Source: SG8-41 sp036555615
Lineage (GTDB): Bacteria; Pseudomonadota; Gammaproteobacteria; Burkholderiales; SG8-41
Assembly: GCA_036555615.1 (NCBI GenBank)
Contig: DATBKZ010000028.1
Span: 1-64,000 of the forward strand
Direction: 5' to 3'
Length of the DNA stretch: 64,000 nucleotides
Part shown: piece after piece, positions 1 through 7,521 of the stretch
Layout of the letters: every line of letters begins with the position of its first letter
How positions within the stretch are numbered: the stretch's first letter is position 1
Notes under the pieces: model-generated
Told to the model about the DNA's origin: nothing
The model's input: the letters and a program-made list of their open reading frames with translations, nothing else
The model's database searches: none
Program-made: the position numbers and the translations under genes

Positions 1-1
1 G

Positions 2-253
2 CCCGCGGACTTTTTCGGATTCAACGACCGCGGCCGCCTGAAGGCCGGCGCGGCGGCAGACGTCGTCATATTCGACGAGAATTCGGTAAGCTCCCCGCTG
101 CGTCCCACTGCGGTCAAGGACCTGCCGGCGGGCGGCACGCGCCTCTACTGCAAGGCCGAGGGGATTTCGCGGGTGATCGTCGGTGGCCAGGAGATCTATC
201 GCGATGGCCGGCACACCGGGGCTTATCCGGGAAAGGTGCTGCGCTCGTCCTGA
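2..253 (+). CDS. N-acyl-D-amino-acid deacylase-like amidohydrolase, C-terminal end
   Basis: Only the last 83 codons are present; the gene enters from the left edge in frame 2 and stops with TGA at 251-253. The visible part has the end of an amidohydrolase barrel, with a run like GRLKAGAAADVVIFD that is typical of the composite beta-sandwich of dihydroorotase/D-aminoacylase enzymes, then a tail resembling the D-aminoacylase ending (VIVGGQEIYRDGRHTG...GKVLR). Known members hydrolyse N-acyl-D-amino acids or related amides in the cytoplasm. The metal ligands lie outside the window, so the substrate cannot be judged. The tail resembles N-acyl-D-amino-acid deacylase more than dihydroorotase or hydantoinase, but that is a family-level inference. 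Confidence 0.75.
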   Translation, partial: PADFFGFNDRGRLKAGAAADVVIFDENSVSSPLRPTAVKDLPAGGTRLYCKAEGISRVIVGGQEIYRDGRHTGAYPGKVLRSS

Positions 254-259
254 ACTTCT

Positions 260-1009
260 TTACAGGTAGCGCGTCGGCCAGTTGATGGTCCGCCACATGT
301 GCGCGGACGGGCTCTGGTCGAAGCCCAGGCCTTCCCTGGGCTGCCGGAAATGGCGGCCGACGATGTCGGTGAACTCCTCCAGCTCGACCTGCATGTCGGG
401 ATCAAACGCGTAGAGGTCGTTCACCGTGAGCAGGCGCGCCGACATGTAGTACGGGTGCTTGCGCGCGTACCGGTACTCGCGCTCGACATAAGGCTCAGGG
501 GTGAAGTCCGCACCGAACAGCCGGATGTAGGACTCGGGGTACGTGTACCCCACCGACTCGTCCGGGTAGAAGCGCAGGACCTGGTGATAGCGGATGGCGA
601 AGGTCACCTCCTCGTCCACGTACGGCTCGACGAGCTGGGCGGCCCAGTAGCCATGATCGGCGCGGATGAATCCGATGTTGCCGATGTCATGCAGCAGGCA
701 CGCGAGCACGATCTTGTCGCTCGCGCCGCTCTTCTGCGCGAGCCGCGCGCTCTGCAGCAGGTGAGCCGCCGGCCCGAAGCGGTGCTTGAAGAAATCGAAC
801 AACGTGGGACGATCCGGCATCCGCGACAGGCGCGGGTCGTGCCCCAGCAGGTGCAGCCTGCCGCGGGCGTCCTGCGGCTCGGGCGGCTCGCGGGGATCGC
901 GCTCGCCCGAGGTGTAGAGCGCTGACTTGACGATCACGAGCCGGTCCATCGCGTCGCTCAACGCGCGATCGGTGGCTTCGGCCTGCGCCAGCATCGACAT
1001 GTCAATCAT
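260..1009 (-). CDS. HD-domain protein (putative metal-dependent phosphohydrolase)
   Basis: A 249-residue soluble protein with a recognisable HD domain: a His in RFGPAAH, the HD pair in ACLLHDIGN (about residues 115-123), further His residues in DHGYW and IRYHQ, and a late Asp in VNDLYAF. These fit the H...HD...D metal-binding pattern. HD proteins hydrolyse phosphomonoesters or phosphodiesters of nucleotides, but some family members are oxygenases, so the substrate is open. It is convergent with the preceding amidohydrolase and divergent from the Bug gene at 1101. The ATG at 1007-1009 is used; in-frame ATGs lie a few codons downstream and no strong Shine-Dalgarno decides between them. Confidence 0.8.
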   Translation of the reverse strand: MIDMSMLAQAEATDRALSDAMDRLVIVKSALYTSGERDPREPPEPQDARGRLHLLGHDPRLSRMPDRPTLFDFFKHRFGPAAHLLQSARLAQKSGASDKIVLACLLHDIGNIGFIRADHGYWAAQLVEPYVDEEVTFAIRYHQVLRFYPDESVGYTYPESYIRLFGADFTPEPYVEREYRYARKHPYYMSARLLTVNDLYAFDPDMQVELEEFTDIVGRHFRQPREGLGFDQSPSAHMWRTINWPTRYL

Positions 1010-1100
1010 GATCTGGCGCGCCGATCGTGATTGTCAAGCGTGCGGGCACGCCGGGCAGTATGATAGCCCCGCAAGTCGGACAGCCCACAGGGAGGGACCG

Positions 1101-2087
1101 ATGAAAACGAGAATCGCAATGGCAGCGGTTTCGGTGCTTGCGTTCGCAACGTGCGCGCCAGCGGCGCAGCGATCGGCTTCGGAGGGCGCGGGGGCGACCT
1201 ATCCCGTGAGGCCCATTCGGGTCGTCGTTCCGCAGGCGCCCGGCGGCAGCAACGACATCATGGCGCGCTATATCGGGGGCCGTCTCGCCGAGCGCGTTGG
1301 CCGCCAGGTGGTCGTCGACAACCGGCCGGGCGCCGAAGGCATGATCGGCACCGAGATCGTCGCGCGTGCCAACCCTGACGGGTACACGCTCCTCATGGCC
1401 TCGACCGCATTTACGATGAATCCGGCGGTGATCCGGAAGCTCCCGTACGACCCGGTCAAGGACTTCGACTGGGCGGCGACGTTTGGCAAAGCGCCGGTCG
1501 TGATCACCGTGGGACCGTCCGCGAAGGTCAATTCGCTGCAGGACCTGATCGCGCTCGCAAAATCGAAGCCCAACTACATCACGATGGCCTCCGCTGGCGG
1601 ATTCATGCATTTCGTGTCGGCGATGTTTCGCAGTCACGCCGGCTTCAAAGGAGAGATCGCCCTCTACAAGGGCGGCGCCCCGGCGCTGCTCGACGTGATA
1701 TCGGGCCAGGCGCACATGGCGGTGGCGACGATCCCGACGTCGAATCCCCACATTCGTGCCGGCAGGATCAAGGCGCTGGCAGTCGGCGCGACGAAGCGCG
1801 CGTCGAGCCTGCCCGACGTGCCCACGTCCGTCGAGGCGGGCCTGCCGAGCTACCAGGCGGAGATCTGGTGGGCGTGGGCGACCACGGCAGGCACTCCGCA
1901 AGCCGTGATCAACAAGCTGAACACTGAGATCGCGGCGATCCTCGCGCTGCCCGAAACCGCGAAGCGGTTCGCCGTCGACAGCGCGGAAGTGGATATCCGC
2001 ACGCCCGCCGAAATCCGCAAGATGATCCGGACCGACCTCGCCAAGTGGGCCAAGGTCGCCCAGGACGCCGGGATGGAAAAGCGCTGA
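1101..2087 (+). CDS. Bug-family (TctC-type) periplasmic solute receptor
   Basis: A 328-residue tripartite tricarboxylate transporter receptor. It has an N-terminal signal peptide of about 22-30 residues, then the Bug start YPVRPIRVVVPQAPGG, the NRPGAEG loop, PDGYTLL, LPYDPVKDF and the IKALAVG and LPDVPTSVEAG segments. Bug receptors bind small carboxylates or amides in the periplasm. The open frame runs further upstream, but ATG at 1101 has GGAGGG seven bases before it and begins the signal peptide. The stop codon TGA is followed directly by the ATG of the luciferase-like oxidoreductase, so the two are co-transcribed and may serve one substrate. No TctA/TctB membrane gene is next to it. Confidence 0.93.
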   Translation: MKTRIAMAAVSVLAFATCAPAAQRSASEGAGATYPVRPIRVVVPQAPGGSNDIMARYIGGRLAERVGRQVVVDNRPGAEGMIGTEIVARANPDGYTLLMASTAFTMNPAVIRKLPYDPVKDFDWAATFGKAPVVITVGPSAKVNSLQDLIALAKSKPNYITMASAGGFMHFVSAMFRSHAGFKGEIALYKGGAPALLDVISGQAHMAVATIPTSNPHIRAGRIKALAVGATKRASSLPDVPTSVEAGLPSYQAEIWWAWATTAGTPQAVINKLNTEIAAILALPETAKRFAVDSAEVDIRTPAEIRKMIRTDLAKWAKVAQDAGMEKR

Positions 2088-3113
2088 ATGGAATTCGGGA
2101 CGTTCCTCCTCCTGCAATCGCCCTCGGGGCGCTCCTCGCAGGAGATCTACGCGCGCGGCATCGAGCTTGCCCAGGCCGCCGAGGCGCTCGGCTTCCACAG
2201 CACCTGGCTGGCCGAGCACCACTTCTCCACCTACGGCTACCTGTCGCGCCCGGTCCAGCTCGCAACCTATATCGCGGCGAAAACGTCGCGGTTGCGGGTG
2301 GGCACCGCCGTCATCGTGGTCCCGCTGCACCATCCGCTGGTGGTTGCCGAGGAAATCGCGACGCTCGACGTGGTGAGCGGCGGCCGCCTCGACATCGGCC
2401 TCGGGCGCGGCTACCAGCACTACGAATTCGAGCGCTTCGGCTTCGAGCTCGACGCGGGGCGCAAGCGCTGGGACGAATCAATAGATATCATCTTCAAGTC
2501 CTTCGAGGGCAAGCCCTTCACCTACGAGGGCAAGCACTTCACGCTTCCCGAGACGTCGACGTTCCCCCAGCCGGTGCAGAAGCCGCATCCGCCGGTGTGG
2601 ATCACGGCGCAGAGCCCCTATGCGGTGGAGGCGGCGGTGCGCCGCGGCTTCAACGTGCTGACCGGCGGCTTCGGCGTCCCGGTCTCGCAGCTCGCCGAAT
2701 ACGGCCGGCTGTTCAACAAAGTGGTGGCCGACGTCAAGCCGAAGCGGACGCCGCGCATCAGCGTGCAGCGCCCCGTTTACGTGACGGACAGCGCCGCCGA
2801 CGCGCGCGATGTAGTGGAGCACGCGCGCTGGAACATGCGGGTGACGTTGAGCCTGCGCCACCACAAGGAACGCGTGGAGAACGGTGTCGCCATTCCGGTG
2901 CCGGGCGAGAGCGAGCCCGACACCGATACCCTGCTCGAGCACATGCTGATCATCGGCACGCCCGACTCCTGCATCCGCCAGATCAAGCGCCTGCGCGAAG
3001 AGGTGGGCATCACCCATTTCAACGCCAACTTCTGGTTCGGCGACCTCGAGCACAAGCGCGTGCTGCGCTCGATGGAGCGCTTCTCGCGCGAGGTGATGCC
3101 GGCCTTCGCCTGA
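2088..3113 (+). CDS. LLM-class (luciferase-like) flavin-dependent oxidoreductase
   Basis: 341 residues forming a single luciferase-like monooxygenase barrel. Recognisable parts are the start MEFGTFLLLQSP, the WLAEHHFS segment, AVIVVPLHHPL, EIATLDVVSGGRLDIGLGRG and the C-terminal IIGTPDSC region. Members use reduced FMN (or F420) and usually oxygen to oxidise small organic substrates. The first codon directly follows the stop of the Bug receptor, implying translational coupling and a common function: the receptor may bring in the compound this enzyme oxidises. A strong palindrome follows the stop. The flavin partner (FMN or F420) cannot be settled by eye; FMN is more likely in a proteobacterium. 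Confidence 0.9.
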   Translation: MEFGTFLLLQSPSGRSSQEIYARGIELAQAAEALGFHSTWLAEHHFSTYGYLSRPVQLATYIAAKTSRLRVGTAVIVVPLHHPLVVAEEIATLDVVSGGRLDIGLGRGYQHYEFERFGFELDAGRKRWDESIDIIFKSFEGKPFTYEGKHFTLPETSTFPQPVQKPHPPVWITAQSPYAVEAAVRRGFNVLTGGFGVPVSQLAEYGRLFNKVVADVKPKRTPRISVQRPVYVTDSAADARDVVEHARWNMRVTLSLRHHKERVENGVAIPVPGESEPDTDTLLEHMLIIGTPDSCIRQIKRLREEVGITHFNANFWFGDLEHKRVLRSMERFSREVMPAFA

Positions 3114-3120
3114 ATTGAAG

Positions 3121-3140
3121 CGCAGCCCGCGCGGGCTGCG
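3121..3140. terminator. Bidirectional terminator-like perfect palindrome
   Basis: A perfect 20-base palindrome with arms CGCAGCCCGC and GCGGGCTGCG fills the 31-base gap between two convergent genes (oxidoreductase stop at 3113, Bug stop at 3145). It is followed by TTTG on the plus strand and by a short CTTCAATT on the minus strand. Position and symmetry suit a shared terminator; the T-run is short. Confidence 0.6.
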
Positions 3141-3144
3141 TTTG

Positions 3145-4110
3145 TCAGTTGACGTTACGCGGGATGCCCGCCTCGTTCGCGACCTTGGTCCACTTGGCGA
3201 TCTCGGCCGGGATGATCTTGCGCATCTCGTCGGTCGTCTTGATATCGAGCACGGCGCCCATCGCAATCATCTTTTCCCGCATCTCGGGCGAGGTGAAGTA
3301 CGCGGCGATCTCCTTGTGCAGCCTCGTCACGATCGGACGCGGCGTGCCGGCCGGCGCGGCGACGGCATACCAGTTGGCTGCGTCGTAGCCCTTGATTCCC
3401 GCCTCCTCGAACGTCGGAATGTCCGGCAGGAGCTCGGCGCGCTGCTGGGTGCCGACGGCGAGCCCCTTGAGCCTCCCCGCGCGCAGGTGCGGGATCGCGG
3501 GCACGCTCACGGCGAGATGCACGTGGGCCTGCCCGCCGATGACGTCCATCATGGCGGGAAATCCGCCCTTGTAGAGGACGATGTTGAACTTCCGCTGCGC
3601 GAGGCTCTGGAAGAGCGCGGAGGCGAAGTGCATGAAGCCCCCCGAGCTCGCGATCACCAGCTCGCCGGGCCTGCGCCCCGCCGCGTCCAGCAGATCCTTG
3701 ACCGAGCTGACCGGCAGCGCGGGCCCGACGCTCAGCACGAGATAGCTCGCTCCGATCTTCGTGACGAAATCGAGCGCCTTGAGCGGATCGTAGGGCAGCT
3801 TCAGCGTCACGGGGTTCATCGTGTACGCCGCCGAGATCATCGCCAGCGTGTAGCCGTCCGGCGTCGCGGTCGCGGCGAGGTTCGTGCCGATGACGCCCTG
3901 GAAGCCGGGACGATTGTCCACGATCATGTTCTGGCCCAGCTTCTGGCCCATGTGGGTCGCCACCATGCGCCCCAGGATGTCGTTGGTGCCCCCTGGCGCG
4001 AACGGAACGATGAGGCGGATCGGCTTGGTCGGATAGGCCTGTGACAGTGCGGCCCCCGATAACAGAACGGCAACAGATGCAACCAGCGCAAAGATCAATC
4101 TCGCAAGCAT
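3145..4110 (-). CDS. Bug-family (TctC-type) periplasmic solute receptor
   Basis: A 321-residue Bug receptor with signal peptide MLARLIFALVASVAVLLSG followed by the mature start YPTKPIRLIVPFAPGGTND, the NRPGFQG loop, PDGYTLAM and LPYDPLKALDF. The start at 4110 is preceded by GGAGGAGCCC; the frame is open for another 350 bases upstream, but that part overlaps queG and lacks family similarity. It is close in type to the receptor at 1101 (both share the GGFMHF...LYKGG segment), so the two may be paralogs with related ligands. It lies just downstream of queG on the same strand but is functionally unrelated to it. Confidence 0.93.
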   Translation of the reverse strand: MLARLIFALVASVAVLLSGAALSQAYPTKPIRLIVPFAPGGTNDILGRMVATHMGQKLGQNMIVDNRPGFQGVIGTNLAATATPDGYTLAMISAAYTMNPVTLKLPYDPLKALDFVTKIGASYLVLSVGPALPVSSVKDLLDAAGRRPGELVIASSGGFMHFASALFQSLAQRKFNIVLYKGGFPAMMDVIGGQAHVHLAVSVPAIPHLRAGRLKGLAVGTQQRAELLPDIPTFEEAGIKGYDAANWYAVAAPAGTPRPIVTRLHKEIAAYFTSPEMREKMIAMGAVLDIKTTDEMRKIIPAEIAKWTKVANEAGIPRNVN

Positions 4111-4165
4111 GGGCTCCTCCGATATTGTTGGAATACGTGGTCTCTCCCCTATTTCGCTATTTCGG

Positions 4166-5260
4166 TCATGCATTCTGCTGTGTCCTCTCGTGCTGCTGTA
4201 TTGCCCAGAGAACGTGCGCCCGAACGAGCGCTGAACCGCCGTCCGCGCGCGCTTCGAGCGCCGCGACCACCTCCGCGGATCTCGGCGCATTGCCCAGTCC
4301 AATTGCCAGGTTTCGCAGCCAGCGCTCATATCCGATCCGGTGGATGGCGCTTCCCGCCAGCCGCTCGTGAAATTCCGCCTCACTCCAGCCAAATAACTCG
4401 ACCAGCGTCGCGTTGTCCAGACCGTTGCGCACGGCGAAGTCGGGCTCGCCGCTCGGTGAGGCAAACTTGTTCCAGGGGCAGACGAGCTGGCAGTCGTCGC
4501 AGCCGTAGACGCGGTTGCCGATGAGCGGACGAAGCTCTTCGGGGATGCTGCCCTTGTGCTCGATAGTGAGATAGGAGATGCAGCGCCGGGCGTCGAGCCG
4601 GTAGGGGCCGACGATTGCCTGCGTCGGGCAAACGTCTATGCACTTCTGGCAGGTCCCGCAGTGCTCCTCCTGCGCATTGTCGACGGGCAATGGCAGATCG
4701 GTGTAGATCTCGCCCAGAAAGAAATACGATCCCGCCTCGCGATTGAGCAGCAGCGTGTGCTTGCCGCGCCAGCCGAGCCCCGCCTTGCCAGCGAGCTCGA
4801 CCTCCATCACCGGCGCGCTGTCGGTGAAGACGCGATAACGGAATTCGCCCACTTCCCGGCCGATACGGTCGGCAAGCTTCTGCATGCGGGCGCGCATGAG
4901 CTTATGGTAGTCGCGCCCGAGGGCGTAGCGCGAAATAAAGGCTCGCCTCCCGTCCTTCATCACCTCGTGGCTGTCGCGCGCGCTGGGTGGCGAGTAGTTC
5001 ATGCGCGCGGCGATGACGCGCAAGGTGCCGGGCACGAGATCGGCGGGGCGCGTGCGCTTCGTCCCGTGGCGCGCCATGTAGTCCATCTCGCCGTGGAAGC
5101 CCTTGCCCAGCCAGTCGAGGAGCCGCGTTTCCGCCGCGCCGAGTTCGCTGTCGGCGATGCCGACCTGCTGGAAGCCGAACTCCGCGCCCCACCGCTTGAT
5201 GTTTCGGGCGAGGGCGGCGAAATCAGTTTGCGCCGACAGATTTTCAGTTAGCTTGACCAT
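4166..5260 (-). CDS. queG: Epoxyqueuosine reductase QueG
   Basis: 364 residues. This cobalamin-dependent iron-sulphur enzyme reduces epoxyqueuosine to queuosine in tRNA anticodons. Two ferredoxin-like clusters are visible: C201-G-T-C-Q-K-C207 with C211, and C254-D-D-C-Q-L-V-C261. The FTDSAPVMEVELA segment contains D147, which matches the catalytic Asp of the family, and a HEAT-like tail follows (AEVVAALEARADGG). Length is normal. The ATG is directly preceded by a copy of the CCCTCTCCC palindromic repeat, whose reverse complement supplies GGGGGTAG as the Shine-Dalgarno. In related betaproteobacteria queG is usually divergent from tsaE; here three extra genes separate them. Confidence 0.96.
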   Translation of the reverse strand: MVKLTENLSAQTDFAALARNIKRWGAEFGFQQVGIADSELGAAETRLLDWLGKGFHGEMDYMARHGTKRTRPADLVPGTLRVIAARMNYSPPSARDSHEVMKDGRRAFISRYALGRDYHKLMRARMQKLADRIGREVGEFRYRVFTDSAPVMEVELAGKAGLGWRGKHTLLLNREAGSYFFLGEIYTDLPLPVDNAQEEHCGTCQKCIDVCPTQAIVGPYRLDARRCISYLTIEHKGSIPEELRPLIGNRVYGCDDCQLVCPWNKFASPSGEPDFAVRNGLDNATLVELFGWSEAEFHERLAGSAIHRIGYERWLRNLAIGLGNAPRSAEVVAALEARADGGSALVRAHVLWAIQQHERTQQNA

Positions 5261-5307
5261 CTACCCCCTCACCCTACCCTCTCCCCCGCCGACGGGGGAG
5301 AGGGCGA
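5261..5307. repeat. CCCTCTCCC-type palindromic intergenic repeat, copy 1
   Basis: It begins on the base after the queG start codon complement. A 11-bp perfect stem (CCCTCTCCCCC at 5277-5287 with GGGGGAGAGGG at 5294-5304) has a 6-base loop, and is preceded by a CTACCCCCTCACCCTA lead. The lead and left arm recur almost unchanged at 6972. This resembles the REP-like palindromes common in proteobacterial intergenic regions. Its lead gives queG its ribosome-binding site. Confidence 0.85.
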
Positions 5308-5316
5308 ATAAATGCT

Positions 5317-5724
5317 TTATCTTTGCTTTGGCACTTGGGGCAATGCACGGAGGTCCTGGGTCCACGGCTGCGCCGAGCGCATCCACTGCTGCAGCTTCGG
5401 CACGAGCTCCGCCCGCTGGCGTATCGCGCCGACGCGCAGCCCGACCATCTCAGCGGTGTGGTCTGGCGACGAGTAGATCGGCGTGCCACATTCGGGACAG
5501 AACCCCTGCACCCGTTTCTTCCCGCTCTCCGCCGTCGTCTTCACGTACTGCTTCACCGGCCCTCCGGTCATCTTGAACGTCCCCTTGACCGCAGGAATGT
5601 TTACGCGATACGCGGACCCGGTGGAGTTCTGGCAATCGGTGCAGTGGCAGATGCGGACCTGCTCGGGATCCACTTCCGCCTCGAATCGTATGCTGCCGCA
5701 GTGGCATTGGCCGTCGATTTTCAT
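5317..5724 (-). CDS. GFA-domain protein (CENP-V/GFA zinc fold)
   Basis: 135 residues covering one GFA domain. The N-terminus has the zinc-binding pairs CHCGSIRFEA and CHCTDCQ, and FCPECGTPIYS provides the later CxxC. The family is named after a proposed glutathione-dependent formaldehyde-activating enzyme, but most members have no proven reaction, so only the zinc fold is certain. The ATG at 5724 has AGGAG ten bases upstream. It is first of three minus-strand genes between queG and tsaE, with a palindromic repeat on its stop side and a heptamer array on its start side. Confidence 0.88.
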   Translation of the reverse strand: MKIDGQCHCGSIRFEAEVDPEQVRICHCTDCQNSTGSAYRVNIPAVKGTFKMTGGPVKQYVKTTAESGKKRVQGFCPECGTPIYSSPDHTAEMVGLRVGAIRQRAELVPKLQQWMRSAQPWTQDLRALPQVPKQR

Positions 5725-5745
5725 GTCGCTTGGCTCCTGGTTACA

Positions 5746-5766
5746 GGTGATTGGTGATAGGTGATG
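5746..5766. repeat. Heptamer array A (GGTGATN, three units)
   Basis: Three consecutive 7-base units of the form GGTGATN between the GFA gene start (5724) and the stop of the membrane-protein gene (5776). It points toward that gene and is matched in inverted orientation by array B on the gene's other side. See the finding on inverted arrays. Confidence 0.8.
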
Positions 5767-5775
5767 AGGATCCGC

Positions 5776-6450
5776 TCATTTTTCGCGCGCTTCCGCGGCG
5801 GCGAGGGGATGGAGTGGAGCTCGCTGCACGAGCATGACGACGATCATCGCGACGCCTGCGATGACCAGCGCAAGGTCCTCGTACACACCCAGCTGGAATG
5901 CGGCCAATGCCCCCACTGCCGCCCACAGCAGCGGCACCACGAGCACCGTTTTTGGAAGCGGGCTGGCCGTGAACAACAGCAGGCCGAGGGTGAAAATCGT
6001 CGTCGGGCACGGCAGCCCGAAGGTCGGGGCAGCCGGATAGCGGTGCCCGAGGAAATAGCCGGTCACGGGGTAAAGCACCAGCGCAAAGACGAACAGCGCC
6101 GCTCCGGAAATGCCGCGAATTCCCGGCACGAATCGAAAGCTGAGGTCCGGCCGCGCGATCCCATGCCACGCGAATGCCAGGCTTCCGAGAAGGAAGCCCA
6201 TTCCCAGGAGCCACGCAGCAGGATTGATGCTTGTGAAGAACGCGATGTGATAAGCGATCCCCATCCACGCCCAGAGAGCAGCGAGCAGGAGCGAGATCAT
6301 GAAGCTGGCCCACGCGCCCGGCACGAACAGCAACGCCATGCTCAACAGCGCAACGGCATTCAAGGCGATCGGCATCGGCCAGACGGCTTCGTTGTAACGC
6401 GCAAAGACCGCAAAGAACTGCTCAGCAGTAAAAGGCAGACTGATGCTCAC
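5776..6450 (-). CDS. DUF6064-like polytopic membrane protein
   Basis: 224 residues, very hydrophobic, with roughly seven predicted membrane segments (for example ALNAVALLSMALLFVPGAW and FMISLLLAALWAWMGIAYH). A conserved-looking stretch GHRYPAAPTFGLPCPTTIF matches what I recall of the DUF6064 family, whose function is unknown. The start is GTG at 6448-6450, inside a heptamer array, with no clear Shine-Dalgarno; ATG is not available upstream. The whole gene is enclosed by inverted heptamer arrays (5746-5766 and 6446-6501), which suggests it came or moved as a unit. No enzyme function can be inferred. Confidence 0.78.
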   Translation of the reverse strand: MSISLPFTAEQFFAVFARYNEAVWPMPIALNAVALLSMALLFVPGAWASFMISLLLAALWAWMGIAYHIAFFTSINPAAWLLGMGFLLGSLAFAWHGIARPDLSFRFVPGIRGISGAALFVFALVLYPVTGYFLGHRYPAAPTFGLPCPTTIFTLGLLLFTASPLPKTVLVVPLLWAAVGALAAFQLGVYEDLALVIAGVAMIVVMLVQRAPLHPLAAAEAREK

Positions 6451-6501
6451 TCGTCACCTGTCGCTGGTCACCGATCACTCGTTGTTCGCCACTTATCATC
6501 G
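6446..6501. repeat. Heptamer array B (TCAC type, about eight units)
   Basis: About eight consecutive 7-base units, best fits NTCACTC/GTCACCN, filling the gap between the start of the DUF6064-like gene and the stop of the next gene (6513). Read on the minus strand it becomes NNGTGAC, the same type as array A, so A and B form an inverted pair around 5767-6445. Later units are more degenerate. Confidence 0.75.
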
Positions 6502-6512
6502 CGCGTCCGCCC

Positions 6513-6971
6513 TCACCCGGCCGCGCCCGGGCCGATCGTGCGCGCAAGCCACCAGAAGAACAGCCACAGCAGCGCGGCGGCGAGACCCAGGCACAATGCA
6601 AGTGTCTGGATGACCTGCCCTCGAACCACCGCGGTCGGCCCGTCCATGACCGGAGTATCCCGGATGACGCGAAATCCGGGCGGCGGGAACTGCTGCGCCC
6701 GCAGCACTCTTTTGCCGAGCAGCCAGAGGTACACGGCAAACGCGATCACAGGAGCAGAGAGGACGAGGGCGGACAGATAGATCGCCAGCCTCGCCCGTCC
6801 CGCCGTTGCCGCCGGGTCGGAAGTGAGCCACGCGCGGAACGGCTCGCCGAAGTGGTCGAACCCCGCGATGAGCAAGCCGCCCACTGTTGCACCGAAGATG
6901 ATCGCCAGAACCGCGCGCCGCCGGGCGGCGGGATCGGCTTTGGCAACCGCCTGTTCACTCGAATCGGACAT
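6513..6971 (-). CDS. Uncharacterised membrane protein, three predicted TM segments
   Basis: 152 residues that I do not recognise. The N-terminus is soluble and charged (SDSSEQAVAKADPAARRR), followed by a membrane segment at about 20-40 (VLAIIFGATVGGLLIAGF), a second at about 63-85 (LAIYLSALVLSAPVIAFAV) and a third near the C-terminus (TLALCLGLAAALLWLFFWW). The loop between the second and third contains QQFPPPGFRVIRDTP, possibly exposed to one face. The ATG at 6971 abuts palindromic repeat copy 2, which provides its ribosome-binding site. It is upstream of the DUF6064-like gene on the same strand and may be transcribed with it. Confidence 0.75.
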   Translation of the reverse strand: MSDSSEQAVAKADPAARRRAVLAIIFGATVGGLLIAGFDHFGEPFRAWLTSDPAATAGRARLAIYLSALVLSAPVIAFAVYLWLLGKRVLRAQQFPPPGFRVIRDTPVMDGPTAVVRGQVIQTLALCLGLAAALLWLFFWWLARTIGPGAAG

Positions 6972-7014
6972 CTACCCCATCACCCTACCCTCTCCCCCAA
7001 CCGGTGGAGAGGGG
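6972..7014. repeat. CCCTCTCCC-type palindromic intergenic repeat, copy 2
   Basis: It again starts at the base next to a start-codon complement. The lead and left arm match copy 1 at all but one of about 26 positions. Here the stem is CCCTCTCC (6988-6995) with GGAGAGGG (7006-7013), loop 10. Same orientation as copy 1, so the two form direct repeats around the accessory block 5308-6971. Confidence 0.85.
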
Positions 7015-7041
7015 AATTGAACTCGGTCACGTCTCTCGACA

Positions 7042-7521
7042 ATGAATGATAATGCGCCGATGCCATTGATATCTCGATATCTTCCAGCCGAATCCGACAC
7101 CCTTGCGTTCGGCGCCGAGCTTGCGCCAGCGCTTGAGCCCGGTCTGGTGATCTACCTTTCGGGCCACTTGGGGGCGGGCAAGACCACCCTCGCGCGGGGC
7201 ATTCTCCGGGGTCTCGGGTACGAGGGACGGGTGAAAAGCCCGTCGTTTGCTCTGGTTGAACCTTACACATTTTCTAGGTTATACTTGTATCACTTTGATT
7301 TTTATCGGTTCACCGATCCTCGAGAGCTGGACGAAGCCGGCTTCAGGGAGCACTTCAACCCGGCTACGGTTTGTCTCGTGGAGTGGCCCGAGAACGCCGC
7401 AGGAGTAGTGCCCCCTGCGGACATAAGAATCGAATTGAAGATTGCAGGACGGGGGAGAGAGCTTGAGATCGACGCCGACACGGAGGCTGGCAGGCGTTGT
7501 TTGGAGCACTTAAAGCACTAG
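7042..7521 (+). CDS. tsaE: tRNA threonylcarbamoyladenosine biosynthesis ATPase TsaE
   Basis: 159 residues, the usual length. TsaE is the ATPase subunit that supports TsaB-TsaD in making t6A37 of tRNAs. The P-loop GHLGAGKTTLARG lies at about residues 41-53, and the family features KSPSFALVEPY, YHFDFYR and CLVEWPE follow. The ATG at 7042 opens the conserved N-terminus. The last 25 bases overlap the start of the amidase gene, giving translational coupling; tsaE-amidase pairs are common in proteobacteria. Confidence 0.96.
   Translation: MNDNAPMPLISRYLPAESDTLAFGAELAPALEPGLVIYLSGHLGAGKTTLARGILRGLGYEGRVKSPSFALVEPYTFSRLYLYHFDFYRFTDPRELDEAGFREHFNPATVCLVEWPENAAGVVPPADIRIELKIAGRGRELEIDADTEAGRRCLEHLKH

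Noticed and set aside
1031..1064. Promoter TTGTCA...TATGAT before the first Bug gene
   Set aside because: The spacer is 22 bases, too long for a normal sigma70 promoter, so I did not list it.
5746..6501. A CRISPR array
   Set aside because: The repeats are only 7 bases and contiguous, with no spacers and no cas genes.
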